From contig CM055095.1 of assembly GCA_029204225.1 (NCBI GenBank), forward strand, positions 54,897,612-54,961,611: 64,000 bases of DNA. The letters run 5' to 3'. Below are positions 53,219 through 63,973 of the stretch, piece after piece. The DNA is from Diphasiastrum complanatum (lineage: Eukaryota; Streptophyta; Lycopodiopsida; Lycopodiales; Lycopodiaceae). The notes beneath the pieces were generated by a model, which made no database searches, had not been told where the DNA came from, and saw only the letters and a program-made list of their open reading frames with translations. The first letter of the stretch is position 1. Each line of letters opens with the position of its first letter. The position numbers were made by a program, and so were the translations under genes.

Positions 53219-53531
53219 TGATGGGAATGAAGAAATTGTGAAACAGTCGCGAAAGCAAAGCGACCACGATTTCAACGCGATTCGGATGGAGTTCATCTTG
53301 ATTGCTTAATAGCACCAGACTGTTTCATGTGTATACGTGTATATGTCAAGTATCATCCTATATATAGTCGCTCTATGTATCTTTAAGATTATATTGATTA
53401 AGCATCTACAACTAATCAAAAAATTACACGAGTGGCAGATTAGCCACGACCTAGAGTGTATTTACTGACATCATGCCATCAGATCAGATATCTGTACTCC
53501 TGGGTACTTGCATGATCTTTGGTGGTACTCA
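53219..53531 (-). mobile_element. Element F 3' LTR (approximate)
   Basis: One edge (53219) is fixed by identity with the 5' LTR remnant. The other is set at TGAGTACC on the minus strand, where the pol frame stops. A TATA-like TATATATAG lies near 53367 (plus-strand reading). About 313 bp. Confidence 0.5.
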
Positions 53532-55013
53532 TTGGAGCGTGAGGGCACAAAAGGTTTCGTTTTCGTCGTCTGACTTTCTCGTGTTGAACCACAAAAGATT
53601 CTCGCTCTCAAATCTTTTGCGTTCGTGTCTTCCCGTCATATGTTTGTGAAACTTTCGTGTTCGCGAAACCTTTGTGTTTCGTGTCTCTTGACTTTTGTGT
53701 TCACGAACATCTTCGTCAGGTAGAGGGCTAAAAGCTAGCAAAGCTTTGTAATCAAAAACGTTTTGTTTCTTCATCTCCTTCTCAAAGCATGATAGCTTTA
53801 CGATCTCGAGACTGCTCCTCTGTCTCTCAAAGAGTCCTTTGTCCAAGGCTTTGGTGAAGATATCAGTAACCATGTCCTTCGTTCCGATGAAGGTGGTCTG
53901 CATCAGCATCTTTTCAATTAGATCTCTGACCAAGTGGTACTTGATCGCAATGTGCTTCGTTCTGGAATGGAACACGGGATCTTTCGTCAGGTGTATTGCA
54001 GAGGTGTTTTCCATCTGCAAGACCAGGGGCTCATTTCTTGTTTCGCCCAATTCATCCAAGAATTGCCTTAGCCAAATTATCGCGTTGGCCATCTTTGCTG
54101 CTACAACATATTCTGCTTCGCAAGATGACTGGGCTACAACGGTCTGTTTCTTGCTGACCCAGAGAACTGCTGCTCCTGATGCGATGGTGCACTCTCTTGA
54201 GACGCTTTTACAATCATCCTTAAGAGATGTCCAACTAGCATTGTTGTAGGAAAGTATCTTGAAACCTACATCACGACAATAGCACAAACCATACTCCCTC
54301 GTTAATTGAAGATATTGCAAAATTTGTTTTGCAGTCTTCCAATGTATCGAGTCTGGATTCATGCAGAATTGGCTCATCCTGAATATTGCATAAGCAATAT
54401 CAGGGCATGTGTTGTCTGCAAGGTACATCGGTGATCCTACCAGCTTCCTGTAAAGTGTGAGCTGCATGTGTTCTCTCTCTTCCTCAGTCTTCGGACAGTC
54501 ATCGCTTGTCAGCACCGTCCCTGCGAGCATTGGTGTATTCGCTCCTTTGCAATTCAGCATCCCAAAGTCCTCTAGGATCTTCTGAGTGTATCTGGACTGG
54601 TGAAGGTGTAGCTTACCTCCCTCGTAGTCCCTTTCAATTTGTAAGACTAGGTTACACCTGGCTTCTCCCAGATCCACTATCTCGAAATGTTTCGAGATGT
54701 CTGTCTTCACCTCAGTGATCAGTTGTTCACTCCTACAAATTATCAAAGTGTCATCTACATATACAACCACAATCTGCTCATCTGTAACCCTGACATATAC
54801 ATTGGAGTCAGCCAACAGAGTCTTGAATCCTAATGATTTTAGGGCTTGATATTTCTTCTTGTACCATTGTCGAGCTGATTGTTTCAGACCGTAGATGCTT
54901 CTATGCATTCTGCATGCATAGTCAGGAAGTGAATTCGAGGCATATCCTGGGGGTTGATCCATATAGATCTCTTCGTCTAGTTCGCCATGCAAGAAGAATG
55001 TCTTCTCATCCAC
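53529..55013 (-). pseudogene. Element F reverse transcriptase and RNase H
   Basis: A 494-codon open frame holds DEKTFFLHGELDEEIYMDQP, IYGLKQSARQWYKKKY, YVDDTLIICRSEQ (intact YVDD), DLGEARCNLVLQIERDYEGG, RNase H with SSCEAEYVVAAKMANAIIWL, and the tail KHIAIKYHLVRDLIEK and MVTDIFTKALDKGLF. It starts within the palm, so the first third of RT is in other frames. Beyond the usual end (about residue 405) it has an extra ~85-residue Arg/Lys/Glu-rich tail up to a TGA at the LTR edge. Being open throughout, this half is well preserved. Confidence 0.85.
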
Positions 55014-55244
55014 AATGTGGATCCTGTGGTCATAAGCTCTTGCATATGCAAATAATAGACGTAGGGACGAATGTTTGACGAAAAAAGAAAAGGTTTTAGA
55101 TTAGTCAATGCCATATCTCCTCAAGAATCTCTTCGCTACCAGTTTTGCCTTGTATTTTGTGATGTTCCCATCTGGTCCGTATTTGAGCTTGAAGACCCAT
55201 TTGCATTTGACAGTCTTGCGCTTATGTGGTAATGGCTCCAGCGT

Positions 55245-55616
55245 CTATACTTGGTTCTTCCTCATGGACTCCATCTCTTCATTCATGGCTTGGATCCATC
55301 TATCCTTTTTTGGACTGATTGAGTTCATGTGACATAGTCCTCTGTGCCACAGAGTGTTTGGCGAGTCATCATGAGTCTGATGCACCTGATCTGCAAGTAG
55401 GCGTACCTTCAGATGATATAGGTTTCCTTTCCTTCTGCCTTGAGCGATCAATGTACTGGTACCGACGTCAATTATGTTGCATGCTTCGTCAGAAAACATC
55501 ACACGCATTCTTGCATCTACTATTCTTGCTACAGAAAACAAGTCTTGTTGTAGAGTAGGCACGAACATCTTCGAGCCGTCTGTCTCTGCCATTGGTGTTG
55601 AGCCACAGTGAACCAA
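55245..55616 (-). pseudogene. Element F: pre-integrase domain joined directly to RT, integrase deleted
   Basis: The frame runs from TLQQDLFSVARIVDARMRV through GNLYHLKVRL and LWHRGLCHMN (start of the GAG-pre-integrase zinc domain) directly into SPKKDRWIQAMNEEMESMRK, which is the start of RT. The whole integrase core, about 350-400 residues in relatives, is missing, and the join keeps the frame open. Between 55245 and 55013 the RT block K(L/W)VFK, GPDG and AKRFLR continues in other frames. Confidence 0.75.
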
Positions 55617-55830
55617 TACCGTTCACTTGATGTTTGGATCCGTCTCCAAGAACTATGAATCTTGAAGGATCTGCACTTCTGAAATCAGACATTATTCGTC
55701 TTGATGTCATAAAGTGTGAGATGGCTCTTGAGTCTAAGATCACCTCATATGTGTCAGATGTTGATGTTGCACACATGTCTTCACAGATGTAGACGGTTGA
55801 ACAGTTTATGTTTGTTCTTTCTTCGCCCAT
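55489..55830 (-). pseudogene. Element F protease
   Basis: VILDSRAISHFMTSRRIMSD is the protease active-site region with Asp-Ser-Arg in place of Asp-Ser-Gly. FIVLGDGSKHQVNGIGSLWL follows. A frameshift near 55580 leads to the 55616-55245 frame. Confidence 0.8.
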
Positions 55831-55989
55831 CTTCGAGCTCTCGGGCTCCTCGACATAGGATGAACTGTGGCTGTTCTCCTGTCTGTTCTATGTTGATTTG
55901 TTTCTTGGGTTCTGGCGGCAATCCACGGCTGCGTGACCCTTCTTGTGACAGTGGATACACTCAATTTTGGGATTGAGCCAGCATGTATC

Positions 55990-56751
55990 AACCGTATGTC
56001 CGTCTCTTCTACATCTCACGCAAGTCTTCTTGTCTGCACCTTGCTGCTTGGACCTCCTTTTGCTCTTCCAGTTGCCTTTGCTGGTCCCTTCTGCTTGTTG
56101 ATCACGATCTTGCCTCTGATTCGACTCCCTCTTTGGCTTAAATTGTTTCTTGAATTTTTCTTTGTTGTCGTAGCTCTTGCCTCGACTTCCTCTCTAATCT
56201 CGACAATCGCCTTTTCGAGGTTCATGGTAGGATCTTTCGCGAGCAGGGTCCTTATTGTCTGGAATGATCTGGGTAAGGCTCTCAATAGGTAGGTGAGATG
56301 CGCTTCTCAACTGACACAGCATTCTCTACTCTAGAGTTATGTAGTGACAGAAATAGATCCTTCATCTTTATTACAAAAGAAGTGAGGTCTTTTCCATCCC
56401 ATTGTAAATTCGTTAGTTGATCTTCCAGCATCATGATTTGACTTCTTGATTTCGTCTAAAATCTCGTGAGCAATGCATCCCATATCTCCTTAGCTTTGGA
56501 GATTGTAGCCAGGTCAAGTGTGAGACTATCTTCGATGGAAGATGATAGCAAGGCTACTGCCTTGTCATTTTTCTCCCTCCATTCGCGTAGCTCCTTGCCT
56601 GATGTTGTAGGCATCTCTTTTGTGCCATCCACCTAGGGGAATAATCCTTTGCCCTTGAGTATGAGTGATGTCTTAACTTTTCAAGCTAGAAAATTAGATC
56701 CTGAAGAATCAAGAATTGTGCAGATCTTGCTCTGCATGCTGCTGATTGAAG
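55990..56751 (-). pseudogene. Element F gag, broken
   Basis: The start at about 56751 reads MASISSMQSKICTILDSSGS, followed by VKTSLILKGKGLF and GKELREWREKNDKAVALLSS with stops. Frame 56285-56016 holds MRALPRSFQTIRTLLAKDPT and a basic region. The zinc knuckle (CIHCHKKGHAAVDC in a shifted frame) lies near 55960-55920. Same clan as copia E. Confidence 0.75.
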
Positions 56752-56852
56752 CCATTGCTTCTTGGAGTCTGTTCCCTTGTTGATGGTTGTATGCTTGGCC
56801 TCCTGGATCTGATAGCCTTTTTGGCTATGTCAGATTATGACAAGATAGGTAG

Positions 56853-56864
56853 GCTCTGATACCA
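56853..56864 (-). other. Primer-binding site of element F
   Basis: The plus strand reads GCTCTGATACCA. One base separates it from the LTR start at 56866. Confidence 0.85.
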
Positions 56865-56941
56865 CTGATGGGAATGAAGAAATCACGAAACAATCGCGAA
56901 AGCAAAGCGACCGTGATTTCAATGCGATTCGGATGGAGTTG

Positions 56942-57115
56942 GGATGCAAAGTTCTCGATGAAGAGGTAAACTTATAGTATTGTTGAACACAAGATATGAC
57001 AGCAGACGTTTTCACTAAAGCAGTAAATTTGGATGCACCCAGAAAGTTTTCAAGTGTAGAACTAAGTTTGAAGGTCAAAGCATTCATCTATCGGAGGAAT
57101 TCATCCAAATAATCA
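56942..57115 (+). pseudogene. Copia pol C-terminal tail, plus strand
   Basis: TQDMTADVFTKAVNLDAPRK matches the end of copia pol (ADIFTKAL region). It is the likely remainder of the plus-strand element whose RT palm is at 53126-53218. About 250 residues between them are missing in addition to the insertion of F. Confidence 0.7.
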
Positions 57116-57968
57116 ATCTTTAATCTTCATCCACATCATTATCCAGTTCTGTAGTTTTATTCGTGTTCCTACACAATCTTCGGAAATACTCAAGAATTGA
57201 TCAACAGGTGGCTCCGACATATCGGATAGCATCCGATATATCGACGACGAAAGTCGAAAGAGTGAAACACGTCGAAAAACGACAGTTATTGTTCCGCCTG
57301 AGATGAAGCTAAAGACTTGCCCTAATTGCTTGCAAGTAAATTTTTGAAAAATCCTAACTGGATGGATGTCAGCGCCTCGTGGCTATCTAATAATTGTGAT
57401 TGAGACATGATTAGTTGTCCTATTGCATACGCTTAAATTGCTTGCTTTAGTATAAATAGCTGATCATCAAATACTTCTATAGCTCTCTAGCTCAATTTTC
57501 TTTCAGAATTCTATTAGAGTATTGTTATTCACACTTACTGCTTATCAACGGATGTGCATCAAACAGAGTTTTCAGTTACTCAGAGATAGCTTAGAGTACA
57601 CGGTTTTGTCCGTTATTGTTTTTGTGCTCTCATCATCTGAGTTGTACATGCTACTTATCGAATCAATCTATCTTCTTATTGCATTCAGTATCATGTCAGA
57701 ATGTATGCTTCTCTGTAGCTATACACATCACTTCGCACTATGAAATTATTTGGCTACAAAATCACTTTAGTGCTAATGATTTCAAAGTTAGTTGCTAAAA
57801 GATTGAACGTGACTTCAGTCATTATAGCTTTGTTCAATTATTGATAGGCATAGTCATGCATTAGGACAGAAGGCTTATTCCGCTGTGCTCGATAGTTCGT
57901 TTACAAACTTCAAATTACCAAATTGTCATTTTCTCTTTTACCAACCATTAGGTCTACCAACCATGTTA
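57116..57968 (+). mobile_element. Probable 3' LTR and flank of the split plus-strand copia
   Basis: Position after a pol tail suggests a 3' LTR. A TATA-like TATAAATAG lies at 57451-57459. A perfect 9-bp inverted repeat with an AGC loop (ATATCGGAT / ATCCGATAT) is at 57219-57239. No second LTR copy is in the window to confirm edges. Open frames near 57522-57798 are unrecognised. Confidence 0.35.
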
Positions 57969-57973
57969 GTTAG

Positions 57974-58616
57974 TGTGAAAGATTTCAGATCCTTAAGATC
58001 CAATCTACTTGAATGATCTTTGGTTAGAAAGAGAAATACACTACCAATTTCACCAATGTAGAAAAATCAGCATCTACACACAATTTGAGATGCAAACACT
58101 AATAGAACTTGATCAAACTTGAATGAAATGATTATGTACTATTGTCGTCCGTACAAAACCAGCAAGCTACTGTATTTCACACGTGTGGATCCAAAAATAG
58201 CAAATATAGATCATTCTAATTGCAAGCAATCACCAAGATAGTGCACCAATGGATAGTAGAACCCAAGAGAACCATGTATAAGCATGAAATGAGATAGAGA
58301 AGAGAGAACATGACTCTCTCCACGAGTTACATCCTTTTATAGCAGGTCCAAACCCTATTTGGCCACTTGGCTTTTCCACCAAAATGCTAACCCTACCAAT
58401 TTTGGGTCTAGATTCAATGTACCCAACTTATTCAAATTGAATCTACTCAAACTCGCATTCTATCTTCCCCACACTTTCAAAAAGTGTTTATTCAAATGAA
58501 ATTTAGACTAATGAACTTTGAAAAGTCAACCTCTAAGTCTAAAACAAGTTTTGGCCTCAATATGCCAAATATGAAAATACTGCAAAATGTGATGAAAACT
58601 GGTTGAATCTTTCGCA
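57974..58616 (-). mobile_element. Element D 3' LTR
   Basis: 643 bp. In plus-strand reading it begins TGTGAAAGATT and ends AATCTTTCGCA. The intact version of that end, AATCTTTCACA, is in the 5' LTR and mirrors the start over 11 bp. It lacks an 8-bp stretch (ACACATAG) present in the 5' LTR near 63360. A CACACGTGTG palindrome lies near 58177 and a minus-strand TATAAAAG near 58334-58341. Confidence 0.9.
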
Positions 58617-59553
58617 CTCCCTCTTCAACTAGTTTTAGCATAGACTTTGATAATACTCCAAGTGAAGTCCTATGCTTCATGAACAAGTCTTTTCCCAATG
58701 CTTTGGTGAAGATATCAGCTACACATTCCCTTGAAGACACATGTTGAAGCTCCACCTCCTTTGCAATGACTCGCTCCCTCACAAAATGATATTGTATCTC
58801 AATATGCTTGCTCCTAGCATGAAAGATAGGATTGGATGCCATTCTTTGGGCTGATTGATTGTCACAAAAGATGATTGGGCTCTTTGAAGAATCCATCAAG
58901 TGAAGATCCTTGATCATCCTTTTGATCCATACCATCTCCTTTGTGCAATGTGTAAGAGCTTTGTACTCGGCCTCACTAGATGACAATGAGATAGTGGCTT
59001 GTTTCTTTGACATCCATGATATAGCTCCATCACCTATGAAAATACAATAAGAATTAATGGATTTCCTATCCATTACATCTCCAACATAGTCCGAATCTGA
59101 AAATCCAAAAAGATTAGGTAATGATCCCTCATACAATATGCCAAAATCTCGAGTTCCAATGATGTACCTCAAAACTCGCTTTCCTAGCTTCCAATGCTCC
59201 TCACTAGGATCTTGCATGAATTGACTCAATCTTCCAACACAATAGCTTAGATCAGGTCTAGTAATGGTTAGATAGATGAGTGAACCAACTAGCTTTCTAT
59301 AGAGAGTAATGTCCTTGAAGGATCTTTCATTACCTCTTATAGTAAGCTTTACATGAGACTCCATAGGTGTATCAATAGATTTTGCATCTACCATATGAAA
59401 TCTTTCTAGAATGGAATTAGCATACTTCTCTTGACAAATGAAAGCATATTGAGAAGATCTAATCACTTCTATTCCTAAAATGTAATGCAAGTGACCAAGA
59501 TCATGCGCCTCAAACTCCTTTTTTGAGAGCACTCTTGATATTGTCTCCACCAC
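58492..59553 (-). pseudogene. Element D RT end and RNase H, reading into the LTR
   Basis: Segments FEAHDLGHLHYILGIEVIRS, DAKSIDTPMESHVKL, YRKLVGSLIYLTITRPDLSY, SDSDYVGDVMDRKSINSYCI, SSSEAEYKALTHCTKEMVWI, FCDNQSAQRMASNPIFHARS and VADIFTKALGKDLF are all present. The normal stop (TGA formed by the LTR start) is CGA here, so the frame runs about 42 codons into the LTR. Confidence 0.9.
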
Positions 59554-59902
59554 TCAAGATGATATCATCCACATAGATTAGCAAGATGGTAACATCATTT
59601 CCAGCAAACCTATAATAAAGTGAGTGATCATACTCACTCATAACAAAGTCTTGAGAGAGTAAAAAAGTGTTAAGCTTAGCATACCAACTCCTTGGTGCTT
59701 GCTTAAGGCCATACAAACTCTTTTGTAGAAGACACACATGATTTGGCTTTGTTGATGAGATGTAGCTCTCGAGTTGCTCCATGTATACTTCCTCCTCAAG
59801 ATCACCATTCAAGAATGCATTTGAAATGTCCATTTGCCATAGATCCCATCCATAAAGTGTAGCAAGTGAAATGATGACTCGAATGCTTACCATCTTTGCC
59901 AC
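59510..59902 (-). pseudogene. Element D RT middle (YVDD)
   Basis: AKMVSIRVIISLATLYGWDL, QMDISNAFLNGDLEEEVYM, SLYGLKQAPRSWYAKL and LLIYVDDIILSGG. It is in the same frame as the upstream ORF and separated from it by the stop at 59936. It ends where an A-run frameshift at about 59520 moves into the 59553-58492 frame. Confidence 0.9.
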
Positions 59903-59935
59903 GGGTGCAAAGGTCTCATCATAGTCAATTCCTTG

Positions 59936-62230
59936 TTATTGAGCATATCCTTTTGCCACTAACCTTGCCTTGTACTTGTTGATAGATCCATCTTGGTTTG
60001 TCTTCACCTTGAAGATCCATTTGCATCCAATAGCTTTCTTGTCCTTAGGCAACTCCACCAATCTCCATGTTCCATTCTTCATAAGAGCTTGATACTCAAG
60101 ATCCATTGCTTGGATCCACTCCTCTTCTTTCCTTGCTTGATCTACACTTGTAGGCTCATCCAAAGAGATTAGGAAAACAACATAATTTCCAGAAACTACT
60201 TGCTTACCCTTTTGATCATATGTGAGCCTTGAAGGTACTTGTCTTTCTCTTGATGTTCTCCTTGGCTTTTGACTTGATGAAGGTCCATCATCACCACCAT
60301 CCAAAGTAGGATCCTTCTCATCAACATCAAGAATGTTAGAACCATCTACTTTACCATCAATCATGCTTGAAGACACCTTTGAAATGTTTCCCTCATCAAA
60401 AATGACATCTCTACCAACAATCACTTTGTTAGTACAAGGAATGTAAACCTTGTAGGCTTTACTCACCTCACTATATCCAACAAAAATACCTCTTCTTGAA
60501 GATGGATCCTCTTTGGTCCTATCATCAAGAGTAATGTTGACATAGCATGTGCATCCAAAGGTTCTTAGAAAGTTGACACTCGGCCTCCTCTTGAATAGCA
60601 TCTCAAAAGGTGTCCTTCCATCCAAAATAGCACTCGGCCACCTATTGCACAAGAAATTGGCACACAACAAAGCTTGATCCCAAAATGGTTTGTCAAGATT
60701 AGCACTTAACCTCATAGCTTTAGCACTTTCACATAAAGTCCTATTCTTCCTTTCAGCCACTCCATTTTGTTGTGGAGTCCTTGATGTTGTATACTCCCTC
60801 TTGATCCCATGCTCATCACAAAAGGCCTTGAACTTGTTAGATATGTACTCACCACCATTGTCACCTCTCAAGCACTTGATCTTTGTGGAGAATTGGTTCT
60901 CCCTTGCATTCTTGAACTTGACAAAGACATCATACACTTCATCCTTGCTCTTTAGTAGATAGATCCAACAAAATCTACTAAAATCATCAATGAATGTTAC
61001 ATACATCTTAGCTCCACTATTGCTAATTGTAGTAAATCCATGAATATCCGAATGTACAAGTTGAAAAGGCTTTGTAGATCTAGAAATAGATCTAGTATAA
61101 GGTAGTCTATGTGACTTGGACAAAGCACAAGACTCACAAACATGCTTGTCATTACTTAAGGAACTTGGAAGACCAATCACAACCTTCTTCCTTGCCATTA
61201 CCTCCAATGACTTGAAGTTGAGGTGTCCCATCCTTTTGTGCCAAACCTCTTGAATAGAAATTTGCTCCCTTGCAACACATCCAACTTGGTTAGCAATAAC
61301 ACAAGCATCAATTTTGAACAACTTCCCTTGCCTTTTACCTTTTCCAATCAAGACATCCTTCCTTTTGATCAAACAAGCATCTCCATCAAACTCCACCTTG
61401 AGGCCCTTACTTAGCATTTGACTCACACTAAGCAGATTCTTGGTAATAGATGGAATAAACAAGACATCCTCCAAATGAACATTCCTATTTGTAGAGAGAG
61501 AAATAAGAATTGTGCCAATCCCTTTGATTGCATACTCACCATCATTGGCCGTGTAGATCACCCTCTTGTCATCTCCATATGCCAACAAAGAAGTGAAGTA
61601 CTCTTTGTGAAAGGTCATGTGTGAACTTGCTCCACTATCAATCCACCAAGGATCTAGATCTCCATCATCAGCAAGCATACATGAAGACATCACAAAAGCA
61701 TCATCATTTGCATCTTGCACATCCAAACCATCCTCATCAAGAGTAAGATTACCTTGCTTGTCTCCTTGATCTCTCTTCTTCTTGTAGCACTCACTTGCAA
61801 AGTGTCCTTTGATGCCACAATAGAAGCACTTGAGCTTTGATCTATCCTTCTTTTTGCCACTTGAAGAAGCATCCACTTGATCTTGCCCTTTAGACCACTT
61901 GCTTTTGGTTTTGCCCTTTGTGAACATAGCATCCTCTTGAAGTGTCGATGTAGATCCACCTCTTGCTTGAAGCCTATATTCCTCATTGATCAAGATCTCT
62001 TGAAGATCCATCAAACTTGGCAAAGTCTTTTGAATAGCAATACTTTGAACAATGTTAGCATGAGCATCCAACAAGCCATTAAGAATCACTTGAATAAGCT
62101 CTTCTTTCTTAATGCTTTCATCTATGCAAGCTAACTCATCATTCAATGCTTTCATTCTCAAAACAAAAGTACTTGGACTTTCTTCATTCTTTTGCAAACA
62201 AGAAAAGATTTGCCTTCTTAGAGTCAACAC
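59936..62230 (-). pseudogene. Element D gag, protease, integrase and RT start
   Basis: This 764-codon open frame starts at MLTLRRQIFSCLQKNEESPS after a frameshift. It carries the gag zinc knuckle CFYCGIKGHFASEC, protease WWIDSGASSHMTFHKEY, pre-integrase VWHKRMGHLNFKSL with CESC, integrase HSDIHGF (Asp), GDNGGEYISNKF (Asp) and NGVAERKNRTLCE (Glu), and RT start GCKWIFKVKTNQDGS. It ends at a stop right after KARLVAKGYAQ. All catalytic residues are kept up to this point. Confidence 0.95.
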
Positions 62231-62529
62231 TCTAGAAGTAGACTTGATTCATAAAGCTTCTTCAATGAATTCCAAGCTTCCAAAGATGATGTGCACTTAC
62301 CAACTTCCTTGAGAAGTTCATTGGTAACATTCATCTTTATCATGTGTAGAGCCTTCTTGGCCCTCTTGTCATACCTCAATTGATCTTGTTGTGTTGCTGG
62401 TCTCTCCTCCAAACCTACAACAATATCCAAAACATCATTCATCTCAAGAAGTGACTCCATCCTCACTTTCCATAATGAATAGTTACTTGAGGTAAGCCTA
62501 TCATTCATGACTCCAATTGAGGTTGCCAT
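62224..62529 (-). pseudogene. Element D gag N-terminus
   Basis: MATSIGVMNDRLTSSNYSLW and KVRMESLLEMNDVLDIVVGL, then NELLKEVGKCTSSLEAWNSL. A single-base deletion in the YESKSTSR segment ends the frame at 62224; the next frame begins at 62230. Very close to element C gag (27233-27517). Confidence 0.9.
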
Positions 62530-63104
62530 GTAGCAATGACCTGATCTTATCTTTCAACCTGTTTCAATGCACAAAGCACTCCTTTGAACAACAACAAATG
62601 CTTTCAAAAGAAATCACCAAGATTTGAAACTATCTCACAAATTCTCTTCTAGCACTTATCCAAGCAAATCAACACATAGAATCATGGAATCTTGATCAAC
62701 CTATGATCTATCCTCAATCTAATGACTTTTGCCACACACACTCAAATGAAGTCCAGCAACCTCACTATCTAGAGATCCAATCAAAATTAGGGTTTTGACA
62801 AAATCACAAAAAATTGACTATTCCAAATCTACATGCAAATGCTGAAAATTTGATATGCAATCTATAAGCCACCACTTAGGCTGAACCAATGATCCAAAAA
62901 TCGGCCAAATCCAGCATGTGAATTCAAAAAATGAAATTGAACAAGTATATTGACCTATTTAGTGTTTTGATCTACAAAAGATCCAATCTACAAAAGCAAA
63001 AAATCCGATTTTGGTGTAGAATCCTCTCTAGCATGCTCTAGACTTGATATCTTCACCAAATCATTGATAGATCTGATTTCCTCCTTCATAAACTGAAACA
63101 CAAG
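62530..63104 (-). other. Element D leader
   Basis: Non-coding leader between primer site and gag. Shares GAGGTTGCTGGAC and GTTGATCAAG-type blocks with the leader of element C (26990-27100). No ORF of note. Confidence 0.6.
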
Positions 63105-63115
63105 CTTTGATAGCA
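63103..63115 (-). other. Element D primer-binding site, degenerate
   Basis: The minus strand reads ATGCTATCAAAGC next to the LTR, matching TGGTATCAGAGC at 10 of 12 positions. The two mismatches would weaken tRNA priming. Confidence 0.6.
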
Positions 63116-63766
63116 TGTGAAAGATTTCAGATCCTTAAGATCTAATCTACTTGAATGATCTTTGGTTAGAAAGAGAAATACACTACCAATTTCACCAATG
63201 TAGAAAAATCAGCATCTACACACAATTTGAGATGCAAACACTAATAGAACTTGATCAAACTTGAATGAAATGATTATGTATTGTTGCTGTCCGTACAAAA
63301 CCAGCAAGCTAGTGTATTTCACACGTGTGGATCCAAAAATAGCAAATATAGATCATTCTACACATAGAATTGCAAGCAATCACCAAGATAGTGCACCAAT
63401 GGATAGTAGAATCCAAGAGAACCATGTATAAGCATGAAATGAGATAGAGAAGAGAGAAGATGACTCTCTCCACGAGTTACATCCTTTTATAATAGGTCCA
63501 AACCCTATTTGGCCACTTGGCTTTCCCACCAAAATGCTAACCCTACCAATTTTGGGTCTAGATTCAATGTACCCAACTTATTCAAATTGAATCTACTCAA
63601 ACTCGCATTCTATCTTTCTCCCACTTTCAAAAAGTGTTTATTCAAATGAAATTTAGACTAATGAACTTTAAAAAGTCGACCTCTAAGTCTAAAACAAGTT
63701 TTGGCCTCAATATGCCAAATATGGAAATATTGCAAAATGTGATGAAAACTAGTTGAATCTTTCACA
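63116..63766 (-). mobile_element. Element D 5' LTR
   Basis: 651 bp with 11-bp mirrored ends TGTGAAAGATT...AATCTTTCACA. CACACGTGTG is at 63320-63329 and a minus-strand TATAAAAG near 63484-63491. It is followed by the GTTAG duplication. Confidence 0.9.
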
Positions 63767-63771
63767 GTTAG

Positions 63772-63973
63772 ATTGACTCACAACTACCTAGATTGATGGT
63801 GTTTGGTCCTTCATTTAAGGAATTATGACCAAATTGACTTCCCTAACCCTATCATCAAGATCTAACCAACCTAAGCCTGATCTACACACGTGGGAACAAT
63901 CTCTCACACGTGTGAATTACAATGTACAAAAAAAAAAATTATTTACAATCCAAGCTAGAATTGTCATTTTCCA
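63772..63973. other. Flanking DNA, no feature seen
   Basis: Short AT-rich flank. A CACACGTGTG palindrome occurs near 63907. Confidence 0.3.

Larger units (their letters stand above)
53219..56941 (-). mobile_element. Copia element F, integrase-deleted, 5' LTR truncated
   Basis: On the minus strand: a 5' LTR remnant (56941-56866), primer site (56864-56853), gag (56751-55990), protease (55830-55489), a fused pre-integrase/RT frame (55616-55245), RT and RNase H (55013-53529) and a 3' LTR (about 53531-53219). Both LTR copies share the end TGATGGGAATGAAGAAA (plus-strand reading). Only about 76 bp of the 5' LTR remain, so no target duplication is visible on that side. Confidence 0.75.
57969..63771 (-). 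mobile_element. Copia element D, both LTRs, gag-pol with four lesions
   Basis: Target duplications GTTAG lie at 57969-57973 and 63767-63771. LTRs span 57974-58616 (3') and 63116-63766 (5'). The internal order is complete: gag, protease, integrase, RT, RNase H. Lesions are a one-base deletion in gag near 62233, an in-frame stop at 59936-59938, a one-base insertion in an A run near 59520 and loss of the terminal stop. It is the best-preserved element after A and is closely related to it. Confidence 0.9.
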
